A stretch of 55,806 bases of DNA from Entamoeba invadens IP1 (GCF_000330505.1 NW_004440356.1:6587-62392), one strand, 5' to 3'; positions 41,943 to 52,409 are shown, numbered from the stretch's first letter. The notes: a model not told the origin generated them from the sequence alone. Numbers and translations: made by a program.

Positions 41943-43568
41943 ATGATTCACATAACCACAATCAAGTCGGGTGAGTTTTCCAGTCTTTCCAAATCGCAAT
42001 CGACTCGCAGCAGTGTTTCTTTCCTTCCCAAAGAAGAGAAGTCGAAAGTCAAATTTATATCGCAACGCAGAGGCTCCTTCACTAAAAAGGGCTCATTAAC
42101 ACTCATCGGCGCTGTTTTACCAATTCAACTTGAAACTTTTTTAACAATTCCTTTAGACACCAAATTCAACGAATTCATCGAAGTCTTAGAAATACAACAA
42201 ATTTACTTCTTCCAAAGTATTACGTGGTTTTCCGTGATGAGTGTATCGCACGCGCGGACTCTTGTGTGGTCGATGGAGAGTTCGCACCGCCTGTTATTCG
42301 AGTGTGTTGTCAAACACCTTTCCACACACAATTTGAGTCGCGGCGTATTATCGGAATTCCTCTTTAAAAGGGGAGAGAAGTACCCCAATACCACAGTGCA
42401 GTTCTTGCACTACGTCTTCTGTAATTTGGAATTCATTTTCAACGAAAATTCGTGTGACGACTCGTACACAAAAACAGGGGTCTTACTTTCTGAGACTCAA
42501 GAATCCCATTGGAACAATTTTTTTGAGATCCCTCTGCAAGACCCCAATGTCTTTGTTTTAGAGTGTGCTGTCTATCTTGACGGCGACGAGTTGTTTAAGA
42601 TGATCATGAGATGTGTCTTAGACTTTGAGAAGCATTGCAACAAGAATGAGCCGTGTTTTGAAGTGCGGCGAAAGCGGATCCAAGACTTACTGATGGCGTG
42701 GACAGACATCTTTAGAGAGAACGTCCCACGCTATTCCAACGTCATGACCACTAAAATCGTCCAAAATGTTGAGCTCTTCGACCCTTTGTTTGTCCACTTA
42801 ATTAAAAAGAGGTTCAGTGTTGAGAAGGCCTCTCAATTGTGTTTAGCCAAAATCGTTCAACACAAGCGCCGAGGAGTTCGTTTAGAGAATATGGAAGACA
42901 TCGAGACACAAATTGGAAAGACTGAAAATTACGAAGTCAACTTCTTTGGACTGAAACCACCGGTGGTTGCAATGCAACTTGTCCTGTTCGACCAGAACGC
43001 ACTCAGACAAGTCAAATTTGCAGACTTTTACTCGAAGACGCACTTGAAGACCCTCCAAAATTACTTGGACGTTGTGAAAGTGATTGAGCGAATGACGTCG
43101 AATGAGATCAGCACCAATCCATCAAGAAAGATCTTTTCTTTCTTCATCAAAGTCTCGTATGAATGCGTTACACTTGGGGATTACAACATCGCGTTTTTCA
43201 TCTACTCTTCGTTGATTAAATACTCAATGTCGAAGGTCGGGGGGTGGTCTGAAATCGGCAGGAAGACTAAAGGAAAATGGAACGACTTGAAGACGCTCTT
43301 CTCAATCGCGAGAAACAGCGCGACGTATCGGAAAAGCTTTGAAGAACACGTGGAACCAAAGATCCCAATAATCGCGTTATTAATGGGCGACATGGTCAGG
43401 CTTAACGACATGGATACACTGAACCCAGATGGGAAATTGAATATGGTAAAGATGAGTAAATTCTCTAATGTGTTGGGAACACTTCTTAATGCGAGACAAC
43501 ACACTTACCCACAATTGCCGGATGAAGGGATACAAAACTATTTAAACCACTACACACTCTTTGGATGA
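41943..43568 (+). CDS. RasGEF (CDC25-domain) protein
   Basis: This 541-residue, single-exon protein has an N-terminal 130 residues rich in Ser, Lys and Arg, followed by a helical region (about 80-290) that may include the RasGEF N-terminal (REM) module. The CDC25 catalytic domain (about 315-541) shows PPVVAMQLVLFDQNALRQVK, then FFIKVSYECVTLGDYNIAFF, KGKWNDLKTLFSIARNSATY, IPIIALLMGDMVRLNDMD and MVKMSKFSNVLGTLLNAR. These match the conserved blocks of RasGEFs: the catalytic hairpin neighbourhood, YR...F and the IPYLGxYL/DL block. It should load GTP on a Ras-family protein. Entamoeba has many RasGEF paralogs and the Ras partner is unknown. Confidence 0.88.
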   Translation: MIHITTIKSGEFSSLSKSQSTRSSVSFLPKEEKSKVKFISQRRGSFTKKGSLTLIGAVLPIQLETFLTIPLDTKFNEFIEVLEIQQIYFFQSITWFSVMSVSHARTLVWSMESSHRLLFECVVKHLSTHNLSRGVLSEFLFKRGEKYPNTTVQFLHYVFCNLEFIFNENSCDDSYTKTGVLLSETQESHWNNFFEIPLQDPNVFVLECAVYLDGDELFKMIMRCVLDFEKHCNKNEPCFEVRRKRIQDLLMAWTDIFRENVPRYSNVMTTKIVQNVELFDPLFVHLIKKRFSVEKASQLCLAKIVQHKRRGVRLENMEDIETQIGKTENYEVNFFGLKPPVVAMQLVLFDQNALRQVKFADFYSKTHLKTLQNYLDVVKVIERMTSNEISTNPSRKIFSFFIKVSYECVTLGDYNIAFFIYSSLIKYSMSKVGGWSEIGRKTKGKWNDLKTLFSIARNSATYRKSFEEHVEPKIPIIALLMGDMVRLNDMDTLNPDGKLNMVKMSKFSNVLGTLLNARQHTYPQLPDEGIQNYLNHYTLFG

Positions 43569-43752
43569 GAATGGATCAACTTTAGATTGTCCGTCCTCTT
43601 TATTTATTGTTTTATTGTTATTTGATTCCAGCGTGTAAAGTGGAGTCTGATAAAATCTTAGGCATTGTTATTATCACATTACACATTTTTTAAATAAAAT
43701 ATTTACGACTCTGTTTTATAATGAAAATCGAAAGATTCAATTTTATAATGGA

Positions 43753-45720
43753 TTAGACCAAAGAAGCCAATGAAATAAGCGCAATGAATACTGCAACACC
43801 CGTAACAGAATCTGCAACACGAATCCATATCACGTCGAGTTCTGGCAATTCGACATCAACTGTATATCCATCTTGTTTGATTAAGCCTTGTCCCGTCATC
43901 TTTTCTATATGTCCCACCCCACTGTAATTGAACGAGTATGAGTTTTTGATATTTTTGTTGTTCACAATTAACGCGTACTCCACATGTTTATATCTCCATA
44001 CTCTCATCCCAACATTATTTCCGTCGTTCTCAAACCCAAAAACACCACTGGGCTTTTCTTCGGAATAAATGATATCAGAGTACTCTTCCTTAAGCTCTTT
44101 TGCTATTCTTTTCACTGAATTCCACTGTGTCTCAAATGGGGTTTTATAATCCATTTTATGCAAATCAGTGAAGTCGTAATAAATGATTCCCATTGCACCA
44201 CCAACAATAAACTGATAGGTCATCTGTCTCATTTGTTGTTCTGTAGGTACAGGGTACGTCCCTCCATTGTATCTTGTCCAGTCAAAGATTTGTGGGATGT
44301 TCCACATACTCTTTCCATTAACAACACCCCGTCTTCCTCTATTCGAAACAGTAAACACGTCTTCTATGTATCCACCATTAGTGACTGGGTATACATCAAG
44401 CCCAAAGACATCGACCAGATTATGTAAAGTCGATATTTCTTTGCTTAAATTGATGGCAGTGTATATCACATGATCTGGGTCGTTTTCTCTGATCGTTCGC
44501 GTTGCATTTAAGAACTCCTCGTAACAATCAAGCTTTGGTTCGTCTATTGGGTAATACCCGAAGAAGCCTTTGATATCTTTGAATTCGTTGATCTTGTCTT
44601 TCAGCCACAAATAAGCCGCATCCAAGTCACTTTGTCCACACCCACAACATACACCTTTGGTGAATGGACGAATCACAAACCCACGTCCGTCCGTCTGTTT
44701 ATTGAACTCAGAAATTTGGTCTGCAGTCATCCCACCTGGCGACACTATTAAGTTGAAAGGACTGTCTTTAAAGAGTGAAGTGTCGGTGTCAGTAATTTGG
44801 TCGAAGTACAGTCCAAGTGGAAAGAACTTTTTGTTGTCCATCCAAGTGATCAAATTGTTGTCGACGTGTATGTTGTGGTGGATTTGAGTTGGTGTCTTTC
44901 GAAACATTGTTGTTTTAACCTCTTTGTTGGGGTACTTTGTGTTTTCGCACGTGAGTTTGAGTGTGTAATATCCAATTTCCAAGTCCTTTGGGTCGACTTG
45001 GAACGATGCATAAGTGTTGTATGCATCATTTTTCATTTCAAATTTGGTTAATGTATTTTTTAACGTGTATGTTAAGTCCTGTACAACTGCAATTTGCAAA
45101 TTTAAGAAGTTGCCATTCTGATAGACACTGTTTTGCACATCCAGCCCAACGCGAACTTCAAAGACATCAGTGAAGACTTCTTGCCTCCAACTCATGACTT
45201 GGAACCCTAATACAATATCACGACCAGTCGGTTCCAGCAGAACATCATCAATCCAGATTTCCCCAAGACCTTCATTGGGATGAATCAAAACGCCAAATAC
45301 ATTCGTGCTTTGTGTGAATGGAGTAGTTGTTATACCACTTAATGTATAGAATTTATCGTAACAACTTCCATTAACACATTCTGGAATAGTGTCTGAATAT
45401 ATTCCATAAGAGTCTTTAGAGTCTAGACTCTCTAAAAACAAGAGAACTCGACTGCTCTTTACATTCTTCATCTTAAGCGACACACTCACTTTATAATTGA
45501 CTCCAGTTTCCATCCCACTCACGGTTTGTCTTAGCCCCGTGCGACTTGAAACAGAGTCATCGGTGCAATGCACCGAATTTGGATTAGACTGAAAATTTGA
45601 TTTATCGACATTACATGTCCCACTGACTCTCCACATGTCTAGATCGTCGTCGAACCTCGGGTTTACAAGTAAATTAGAAAAAACACTTGGAATCAAACAA
45701 ACACCAAACAACAGCAACAT
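43753..45720 (-). CDS. Secreted, probably GPI-anchored glycosyl-hydrolase-like protein
   Basis: This 655-residue, single-exon protein has a signal peptide (1-16, MLLLFGVCLIPSVFS). A beta-sandwich like a CBM4/9-type carbohydrate-binding module follows (17-165, NLLVNPRFDDDLDMWRVSG and GEIWIDDVLLEP), then a second beta-rich region (165-280) and a TIM-barrel-like domain (about 290-570). In the barrel, GFFGYYPIDEP (385-395) puts a DEP with the candidate acid/base Glu where GH42/GH5-type enzymes have it. There is a CCGCG cluster at 358-362 and several NxT/S sites. It ends in a 17-residue hydrophobic tail (about 639-655) with no cytoplasmic part, typical of a GPI signal. Substrate is unknown and activity is inference. 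Confidence 0.72.
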   Translation of the reverse strand: MLLLFGVCLIPSVFSNLLVNPRFDDDLDMWRVSGTCNVDKSNFQSNPNSVHCTDDSVSSRTGLRQTVSGMETGVNYKVSVSLKMKNVKSSRVLLFLESLDSKDSYGIYSDTIPECVNGSCYDKFYTLSGITTTPFTQSTNVFGVLIHPNEGLGEIWIDDVLLEPTGRDIVLGFQVMSWRQEVFTDVFEVRVGLDVQNSVYQNGNFLNLQIAVVQDLTYTLKNTLTKFEMKNDAYNTYASFQVDPKDLEIGYYTLKLTCENTKYPNKEVKTTMFRKTPTQIHHNIHVDNNLITWMDNKKFFPLGLYFDQITDTDTSLFKDSPFNLIVSPGGMTADQISEFNKQTDGRGFVIRPFTKGVCCGCGQSDLDAAYLWLKDKINEFKDIKGFFGYYPIDEPKLDCYEEFLNATRTIRENDPDHVIYTAINLSKEISTLHNLVDVFGLDVYPVTNGGYIEDVFTVSNRGRRGVVNGKSMWNIPQIFDWTRYNGGTYPVPTEQQMRQMTYQFIVGGAMGIIYYDFTDLHKMDYKTPFETQWNSVKRIAKELKEEYSDIIYSEEKPSGVFGFENDGNNVGMRVWRYKHVEYALIVNNKNIKNSYSFNYSGVGHIEKMTGQGLIKQDGYTVDVELPELDVIWIRVADSVTGVAVFIALISLASLV

Positions 45721-45772
45721 AACTTATGATATAAATAACAAGCTTAAATAGTTTCTTCCATAGGCTTCCTTT

Positions 45773-46024
45773 TTAGTTTCCATAAAATTGGTCAGCGACA
45801 AATGGATTGACAGAAAGACTCGGAGAGGCCGGGCGAATTGGAGAAGTCGCTTCTGGGATGATCGGGTGTGGGCTGGAAGTCACAGAGAACGTCCCTTTAT
45901 TCTTTTTCTCTGTCACACATATGGGGAAGTCCTCGTTGTTGGAGAGACTTGACCTCTTCCATCCCTCCCCTCTGTCCCGTTCTTTTCGGATATATATCTG
46001 GTGTGGAATACGACTTGCTTGCAT
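45773..46024 (-). CDS. Small Ser/Pro-rich protein (possible)
   Basis: This 83-residue ORF starts MQASRIPHQIYIRKERDRGE and ends with a basic/Ser-Pro tail, TSPIRPASPSLSVNPFVADQ. It is richer in GC than the spacers and has an ATG start, with a TATAAAAC and TTTAAG upstream on the minus strand. It has no domain, signal peptide or Cys pattern. A plus-strand ORF (45807-46103) overlaps it and starts with ATG as well, so which strand is coding is not certain. It could be a small regulatory protein or chance. Confidence 0.35.
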   Translation of the reverse strand: MQASRIPHQIYIRKERDRGEGWKRSSLSNNEDFPICVTEKKNKGTFSVTSSPHPIIPEATSPIRPASPSLSVNPFVADQFYGN

Positions 46025-46977
46025 TGGAAATGAGTCTCGAGTTTACTTAAACTGTTTTATAGACGTATTCGTGTATATTGACAAAACTGCTTCTTATATA
46101 TAGAAGTCACCTTTTGAGTCGATTTTTCTGTCTTAATTTGTGGTTATAAAAAAGACCGTGAACTGTTGGGAACTATTATTTTTAATTATCGTCGCTTTAT
46201 TGTATAAAAATCAAGTTGTTTCTATATATAATGGTTAAATATACTATTAAGTATCAAAATTGGGGTTGAAAAGGTTGTACATGAAAAACTGGTTTAGTAC
46301 TTTTTATTCGATTAAATTGACATTTATAACTTATTTTGACATATTCAGTTTCAAAGTGTTTTTGTAAGTATTATTTAAAAATTGTACTGAAAACTAAATA
46401 AAACACAAATTGAAAACCAGTAAAATATATAGTAAAATTGCTATATTATTACTATCAAACAACTATATATTTTAATGTTTATTCTATCATTATTATTAAA
46501 AAATCCAAACAAAAATGAAAAAAAATATTGTTTATTATTTACGAAATAAATTAAAAATTAAAAATTTAAAACTATATACTATTGAATTATATTATAAATA
46601 TATTATATTTTTAATTTATGTTTTCTTATAAAAAAACAAAGGCTTTTTATTAAAAAAGAAACAATAAACTTGACATAAAAAAGTTTACAAGAATTGTTGA
46701 AACAATATCATTATTCTTATTGAATTTTGTAGCTTTGAATGAGAAAGAAAAGGCAAAAAGAAAGCAAGTTGGTTGTTGGTGTATTATATCATTGATAAAA
46801 ATCAAAGCAAAACATTGCCCCATAAAAAGTCAGTTTCAAATAACACTAAGTGATGTGATGGCATTTGAACTATTTTTAAATGTTAAACAACTACTTTTGA
46901 TTTATTTTAATAATATACACGTAATGTGTATTATTTATAAATAACCAAATCACAATAAAACGCTATTAAATAAAACA
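46025..46977. other. AT-rich intergenic stretch
   Basis: The only long ORF (46720-46944) begins with TTG, is AT-driven and has no family resemblance. I see no gene. Confidence 0.5.
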
Positions 46978-48521
46978 TTATTCCTCATCCATCTCAATTT
47001 CCGTCGACTGTTCGACCTTATGGTTTGGGGAAGCCACGAACTTCATTGCGAAGGAAAAGATGGACGCGATTATGTAGAGTATCAACGTGAGTGCTGCAAT
47101 TGAAATAAGTTGGTTATGTGCTTTGTCTATATCATTTCCCATTCCTTTGTGTAATGGGTAGACCACAACACACCTTACCAAAAATTGTGCGAATAGGACT
47201 GCGATGTTCAGTATACCCACAAACAATCCAAAATGTGCCGATGGGACTATACCCTTTAATAATGCGAAAGGGATTGTTGATAATTGTGCAACAGTAATAC
47301 CCACTGGTATAAACACTATAATAATAAGTATCATAAGTAAGATGATAACAGTGTATTGTGTGTATTCGATTCCCGAATAAAAGAGATTTGAAATGATTGT
47401 CAGAGGAAGTAGTGACGCCATTCCAGTGATGACTGTTGTTACTCCTAATAAGAACCAGTGATAATCCCGTTTGGGGAACATAAAGACACAATACCCAATT
47501 TGAGAGATGTCGGTCACTATTTGCTGTATTTGGTACACAAAGCTTGGTGTCACTCGATTCAGTTGTATGATCTCCGAACTGTAACTCACGCCAAAGTATT
47601 CATAGAGTAAATGACTTTCTTGTTCAAAACATTCAAACGCGGTATACCCCCAAAAGAGGATCAACCAGTTGAAGATGCGCTTCCAGTTGATTTCAAAGAC
47701 CGCTCTTACTTCTTTCTTCACAAACTCCCCAAACTTCATTTTCTTGTTTTCCACATAACTCTCTGTCGCCGTGCAAAAAGTGACTGTCGTAGTCAGAGGA
47801 ACAAGAAATAATGAGATGATGAACATACACGCCAAAGACTTCGTATTCGCTTGACTGAGACTTTCGATGTTATCTAAGCTATAGCTTAACCCCGGGATAG
47901 TAAACACGGTGTCTGTCGTTAAATGAGCAAGCGACGATAACGCAATGAACATGACTGCACATTGAAATTGGTGTTCCATAGGAATGATATCAAGTACAAG
48001 TGTTCTTAACGAGACTTGTAATGTGTTGATCCCTACAAAGAAGCATATGAGTGACACTAAATACCCCCAAAACTCCCACTTCTGACTGATCTCAGAGAAA
48101 CTTAAAGTCTCTTCCGTTCTGTCTCCTGTAACAACGTAACACACAGCCATCACTGTCTGTAAGATGATCCCGAGAAACACTATGAAATTGCCCGCAAGCA
48201 TAAAAGGACGACGTTTCCCCCACTTCATTTCTGTGTTGTAATCACTCCACGAACCAACTATTATCTGCACAATTATCCCTATCAGTGGGCCTAGAACACC
48301 TTCTATCACAGTCTTGACGGTGTAGTCGTATTTAAACACAAAGTTCTTTAACACTATGCTGTCTGTCCGTTAAAACAACGACTTGAACATATAGTTATTA
48401 ATATTAATCGTTATTAATGTATTATACCAATTTTAAAAATAAAGGACAAACACATAAACTCAATACCAAAATTGGCGGCGTTGAGCATCATGACGAGAAA
48501 TATAAAGCGACAGTTAACCAT
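46978..48521 (-). CDS. SUT/GPH-type sugar transporter (MFS)
   Basis: Exons 48452-48521 and 46978-48362 give 484 residues with about 12 predicted membrane helices. Exon 1 contributes MVNCRFIFLVMMLNAANFGI, the first helix, joined as FMY-SIVLKNFV. The signature GPLIGIIVQIIVGSWSDYNT followed by EMKWGKRRPFMLAG matches the SUT/GPH family (GPxxGxxVQPxVGxxSDxxxSxxGRRRPF), where the SD and RRP are functionally important. The protein ends with an acidic cytoplasmic tail (EQSTEIEMDEE). It should carry sucrose-like or other glycosides with protons or sodium across the plasma or lysosomal membrane; the substrate is unknown. Exon 1 is only 70 nt, so ORF-based gene finding would miss it. Confidence 0.87.
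48363..48451 (-). other. Intron of the sugar transporter gene
   Basis: This 89-nt intron starts GTTTGTCC and ends AACGGACAG. It splits the Tyr codon (T|AC). Use of the next ACAG would give a stop. Confidence 0.8.
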
Positions 48522-49322
48522 TTTGATAGAGCCCACTGATTATTTTAAAGTTTGTTTTCGACACGTAAAAACTTGTCTGTAATATAAAACAAATTTTAAC
48601 TTAAGAATTATTGTTGGACGGAAGTGACCCGTTATTTGGAAAGAAAAAGGGGTGAATGAGAGATAAAATTATATGCTTTTCATATATCAGTTGGCAGTTG
48701 AAATGATCGTTTTTGTTTTTAAAAAGTTTGGAAATGATATTGAAAAAAATTAAAATATAAAAGATTCTGATGTCCACTTTTTGAAACATGGCATGAATAT
48801 TTAAAACGTATAAATTTTGAAGTAAATAATAAGGTTATTAATCTTCTATTGTTTTAGTGGTTATTTGATTCGTAACATTTGCACGGTATGATCAATGAAA
48901 TTATACTTCATATAATTCAGTATATAAAACACCAAAAAATCATATTAGATAGTTTTTAAAAGCATGAGAATAAACAGAACACAAAAAAATTCGTTTATGA
49001 GATGCACTCGTAGTAATCTGCATATCTACAAAGCTGTTGGTATGATTTGTTGCAATAATTTCAATATAAATACTGTAATGGAACTGATTTGATTTTTATA
49101 ATTGACAAGTAAATAATAACGTCCCGTCAATGTGCATTACATTTATGAAAATTGAATTAATACGTTTGGGTTTTAAATATATGCTCAGATGAGTCGATAT
49201 CTTCAGTTTAGAAACCGTGGCAATGAGAAAGAACATTAAAGTTAATAAATTAAACCGACTCAATAATATTCAGTCTTGTGAATGTTTTTGAAAAAGTGTT
49301 TTGGCACTAAAAAAGATTAACA
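48522..49322. other. Intergenic stretch
   Basis: This spacer between divergent genes (transporter minus, FHA kinase plus) should carry both promoters. I see no gene and no clear TATA-like element. Confidence 0.45.
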
Positions 49323-50498
49323 ATGTCGCAACACCCTTGGGGAAAGTTGATCAGCACAACCCCAAATGGAGTAGATGTAATTTTGACATCACCAGACACT
49401 CTTCTTGGCCGCACCACATTGGGTACTAAATATGATGAACCACGAATAAGCCGACAACACTTTCACATCAAAAAGACGATAATGAGTGACAGCACAGTGG
49501 TTATCATTCGGCCTGAAACAACAATTGGGACATATATCGATCACACTGTTGTTGAACCTGGTGATGAGGTTGTGTTGCTGCCATACACAGAAGTCACTTT
49601 ACTCCATCCGATGGACAAGCATGCGTTATCATATTGCTTTATAAGCACTGCCGACAGTGAGTTGGACAGACTGTTTCTCGACAAGTACAAACCTTTGAAG
49701 TTTTTGGGGAAGGGGAGTTACGCGACTGTTCGTGAGGTCGAGGAGGTTTCAACTTCTTCGCACCTTGCAGTGAAAATTGTGTCGCGCCCCGAGGAGAATA
49801 ACACTTTCCTCAAACGCGAAGAACAAATTTTGGAGACCCTCGAACACCCCAATTTAGTGCAATGCCACGAAGTACTTTACACGAAGAGTCGAGTCTTTTT
49901 TGTGATGGAATTGGTCACTGGTGGAGACTTATTTTCGTATTTGTTTGGTGATAATGGCGTCGGGAAAGTGAGTGAGTCCCAAGCAAGAGAAGTCATATCA
50001 CAGCTTTTGAGTGCAGTGAAATACCTCCACGCAAAGAAGATCTGTCATCGCGACATCAAACTTGAAAACGTTTTGTTGTGTGAAAAGAATGCAATACAAA
50101 CAGTGAAGTTGACGGACTTTGGGTTGAGTCGAGTCGTCGACATTACACAGAAAGCGCAAACAAAAGTCGGGAGTTTGGCGTATTGTGCGCCCGAGATACT
50201 TCGAGCTGAAGTCGCTGAATATGATGGAATGAAAGTAGACATCTGGAGTCTTGGGGTTGTGTTCTATTTGTTAGTCACTGGTGAATATCCCTTTGGTGAT
50301 GACACTTTGAACGACTTGCCTTCTAACATCGTTCACGGTACCTTTGTTGATGAGTCTCTTACAAATAAGATGTCAGAGGAATTCAATGATTTGATACACA
50401 ACATGCTTGTAATAGACCCCGAAACCCGGTTTAATGCCGAACAATGTTTATTGCACGAGTTCTTTGGCACAAAGCACCCATCACAACTTGAGGAATAA
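49323..50498 (+). CDS. FHA-domain Ser/Thr kinase (Chk2/Rad53-like layout)
   Basis: This 391-residue, single-exon protein has an N-terminal FHA domain (about 8-105) with LLGR (27-30) and ISRQHF (42-47), the conserved Gly-Arg and Ser-x-x-His that bind phosphothreonine. A full kinase domain (124-383) follows with GKGSYATV, Lys151 (AVKIV), HRDIKLEN (242-249), DFG (265-267) and APEIL. HRDIKLEN shows Ser/Thr specificity, and GSLAYCAPE marks the activation segment end. The FHA-kinase order is that of Chk2, Rad53 and Dun1, which act in the DNA-damage checkpoint. No SQ/TQ cluster lies before the FHA, so the checkpoint role is inference. It is intact. Confidence 0.93.
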   Translation: MSQHPWGKLISTTPNGVDVILTSPDTLLGRTTLGTKYDEPRISRQHFHIKKTIMSDSTVVIIRPETTIGTYIDHTVVEPGDEVVLLPYTEVTLLHPMDKHALSYCFISTADSELDRLFLDKYKPLKFLGKGSYATVREVEEVSTSSHLAVKIVSRPEENNTFLKREEQILETLEHPNLVQCHEVLYTKSRVFFVMELVTGGDLFSYLFGDNGVGKVSESQAREVISQLLSAVKYLHAKKICHRDIKLENVLLCEKNAIQTVKLTDFGLSRVVDITQKAQTKVGSLAYCAPEILRAEVAEYDGMKVDIWSLGVVFYLLVTGEYPFGDDTLNDLPSNIVHGTFVDESLTNKMSEEFNDLIHNMLVIDPETRFNAEQCLLHEFFGTKHPSQLEE

Positions 50499-50813
50499 AA
50501 TGGTTGACAAATACTAAATAATAGTATATTTTTACTATAGATATGGTTTTACTTTTTTTCCATAAGACTGAATTAAACATAAAACTAATAATAATTTAAT
50601 TCAGCGACTATCACTTGAGTAATTCCCGAACACAAAAGGACTGTGCGGCTATAAGTTATGTCTCAAAAATTTAAAAATAAAGCTATAGTGATATGGTAGA
50701 AAGTTATTTAAATATAGTAAATAGAGTACAAAATGTAGAGCAAATATAAGTGAAGGATCCAAATTGAAAAGGGTTGATACCAAACTCATAATATTTCTTT
50801 CAAACTGTAAAAC
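50499..50813. other. Intergenic stretch
   Basis: This short AT-rich spacer holds nothing recognisable. Confidence 0.4.
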
Positions 50814-52409
50814 ATGATGAGAAGTTTTCAGAGTGAGAAGTCCACGCCATTTGACAATGTGCCGCACAAACCAAACCAAATACTGGGTGACTTGGATAAT
50901 GAGAGTGTCAGGGATATACTTTTCACTTGGAATTTTATTCATCAACAACGAGACGTTTTGGACTTTGAAAACATTCCACAAATATACGAAAACTCAGAAG
51001 ACACGGAGGTGGAAGTTGAAGGAAAAGCTGAAGACAAAAAGCGGTTACATTTAGACACTTCATTCAAGTCGATAATGATATACATCTACTGGTATCCACA
51101 AGTCAAAAACTCCTTAGCTCAAAAGCTGTGTACGTTACTCTTTTATTCCCATTTTGTCTCTGGCACAACAAACCTCCACCAGAACTTAATCATGCAAATA
51201 TTGAGGGTCGACCGATTTACAATTCCTTTCATATTTTTTGTCATCACAGAGAACGAAGTCTTGTTAAATTGCGATGACATCGCTGACATCCCACACAACA
51301 CTCTATTTAACATGTTTAACACGCTTATTAAGGAATATTTACAATCGCCAATGGGTTGGCAGTCATCGAAGAAAACACCCAATTCGATATATAATCGGAC
51401 AAGAGTACTTGGCAGCGACAAAGAAGGTGTTGTCTATTATTTGTTGAATGGATTCTTGTTTGGGAATGCAAGTGAGCGGTGGTACATCTTCAATCTTCCC
51501 TCCCAAGTCGACGACTTGATAGATAAACTCAGTCTGTCTTGTGAAGAGGACTTAATCAATCAAATCACCACTTTACGCCAATTTATTAAAACGGATAGAA
51601 AGGTGGCACAAGAGTTTGTGGTTGTCAAAAAAGGGTTAACGCCGTCGACACATTACAAAACATTTTCACAACTCAAAGGAGTTTCCCCCTTCAGTGATGA
51701 AGTTCGGGAAACGATTCAAACTGCCATAAAAGACTTTGCGTGGTTTGTAGTGAGTGTAGAAAAGTATGGAGATGGAGAGACGGTGCCCATACAAACCGAG
51801 GAGGTTCTCAGTGAGAATAATACGAATGAGAAAGGACTTATTTTAAACACTAATGCGAGTCAAGTGAATACCGAGAAGAGTGATAATGAGATGAGTCAAG
51901 ACAACGACTCGACTTCAGAAAAAGAGAAAGAAAGTGAGTCTTCCACGAAGATGTCTGAGGACTCCGAGAGTTCGTCTGATGGAAGCAAAGACCGAAAAAC
52001 ACACAAACCAACACTTTCACAAAGAGAAAGACGCATGAAGGCAAGAATACCATTCCAGAGAAATCAACAAACGAGCGCGTTGCCGGAGAATTGGTACACC
52101 ACCGAAATCGAAACACTGAACTCTGGTGAGTTAAATGAAATCATCGACTACGTTTCCGACGAGTTGATTGGCCTTCCGACAGTGAACGAAGGTAATTACA
52201 AAAGTGTTGTAAGCGACGTTATTGAGTTGATTGGACTCCTTGTCGGGACTTTGCCAAACAAATTCTTTAAGAGGGGGTTTGAGTTCGTAAGGGACTATGT
52301 GGTCAAAAACTGCACAAAGGCGTCCGGCGTCTCATTTCTGGTTGGCGCAGTCACCCTCCTTGACAACTCGGTGGAAAAAGAAGTCAAAAGCAACACTTCC
52401 GGCGAGTGA
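50814..52409 (+). CDS. DDT/WHIM-domain chromatin protein (tentative)
   Basis: This 531-residue, single-exon protein starts with ATG 50814 (a second ATG follows directly). The N-terminal half fits a DDT domain: ESVRDILFTWNFIHQQRDVL (30-49), then helices around 85-135. It then fits a WHIM motif: RVLGSDKEGVVYYLLNG (198-213) and ERWYIFNLPSQVDDLIDKLS (221-240), like PLGxDRxGxxYWxF followed by a loop-helix. DDT and WHIM modules occur together in ISWI-partner proteins such as ACF1/BAZ and yeast Itc1. No PHD finger or bromodomain follows; instead there is an acidic Ser-rich linker (about 350-400) and a helical C-terminal part. A nuclear role with ISWI is inference. The original calls WxF and D are partly replaced, so the fit is moderate. 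Confidence 0.5.
   Translation: MMRSFQSEKSTPFDNVPHKPNQILGDLDNESVRDILFTWNFIHQQRDVLDFENIPQIYENSEDTEVEVEGKAEDKKRLHLDTSFKSIMIYIYWYPQVKNSLAQKLCTLLFYSHFVSGTTNLHQNLIMQILRVDRFTIPFIFFVITENEVLLNCDDIADIPHNTLFNMFNTLIKEYLQSPMGWQSSKKTPNSIYNRTRVLGSDKEGVVYYLLNGFLFGNASERWYIFNLPSQVDDLIDKLSLSCEEDLINQITTLRQFIKTDRKVAQEFVVVKKGLTPSTHYKTFSQLKGVSPFSDEVRETIQTAIKDFAWFVVSVEKYGDGETVPIQTEEVLSENNTNEKGLILNTNASQVNTEKSDNEMSQDNDSTSEKEKESESSTKMSEDSESSSDGSKDRKTHKPTLSQRERRMKARIPFQRNQQTSALPENWYTTEIETLNSGELNEIIDYVSDELIGLPTVNEGNYKSVVSDVIELIGLLVGTLPNKFFKRGFEFVRDYVVKNCTKASGVSFLVGAVTLLDNSVEKEVKSNTSGE

Noticed and set aside
46720..46944. 74-codon plus-strand ORF
   Set aside because: It starts with TTG, is AT-driven, has no motif and no promoter-like element.
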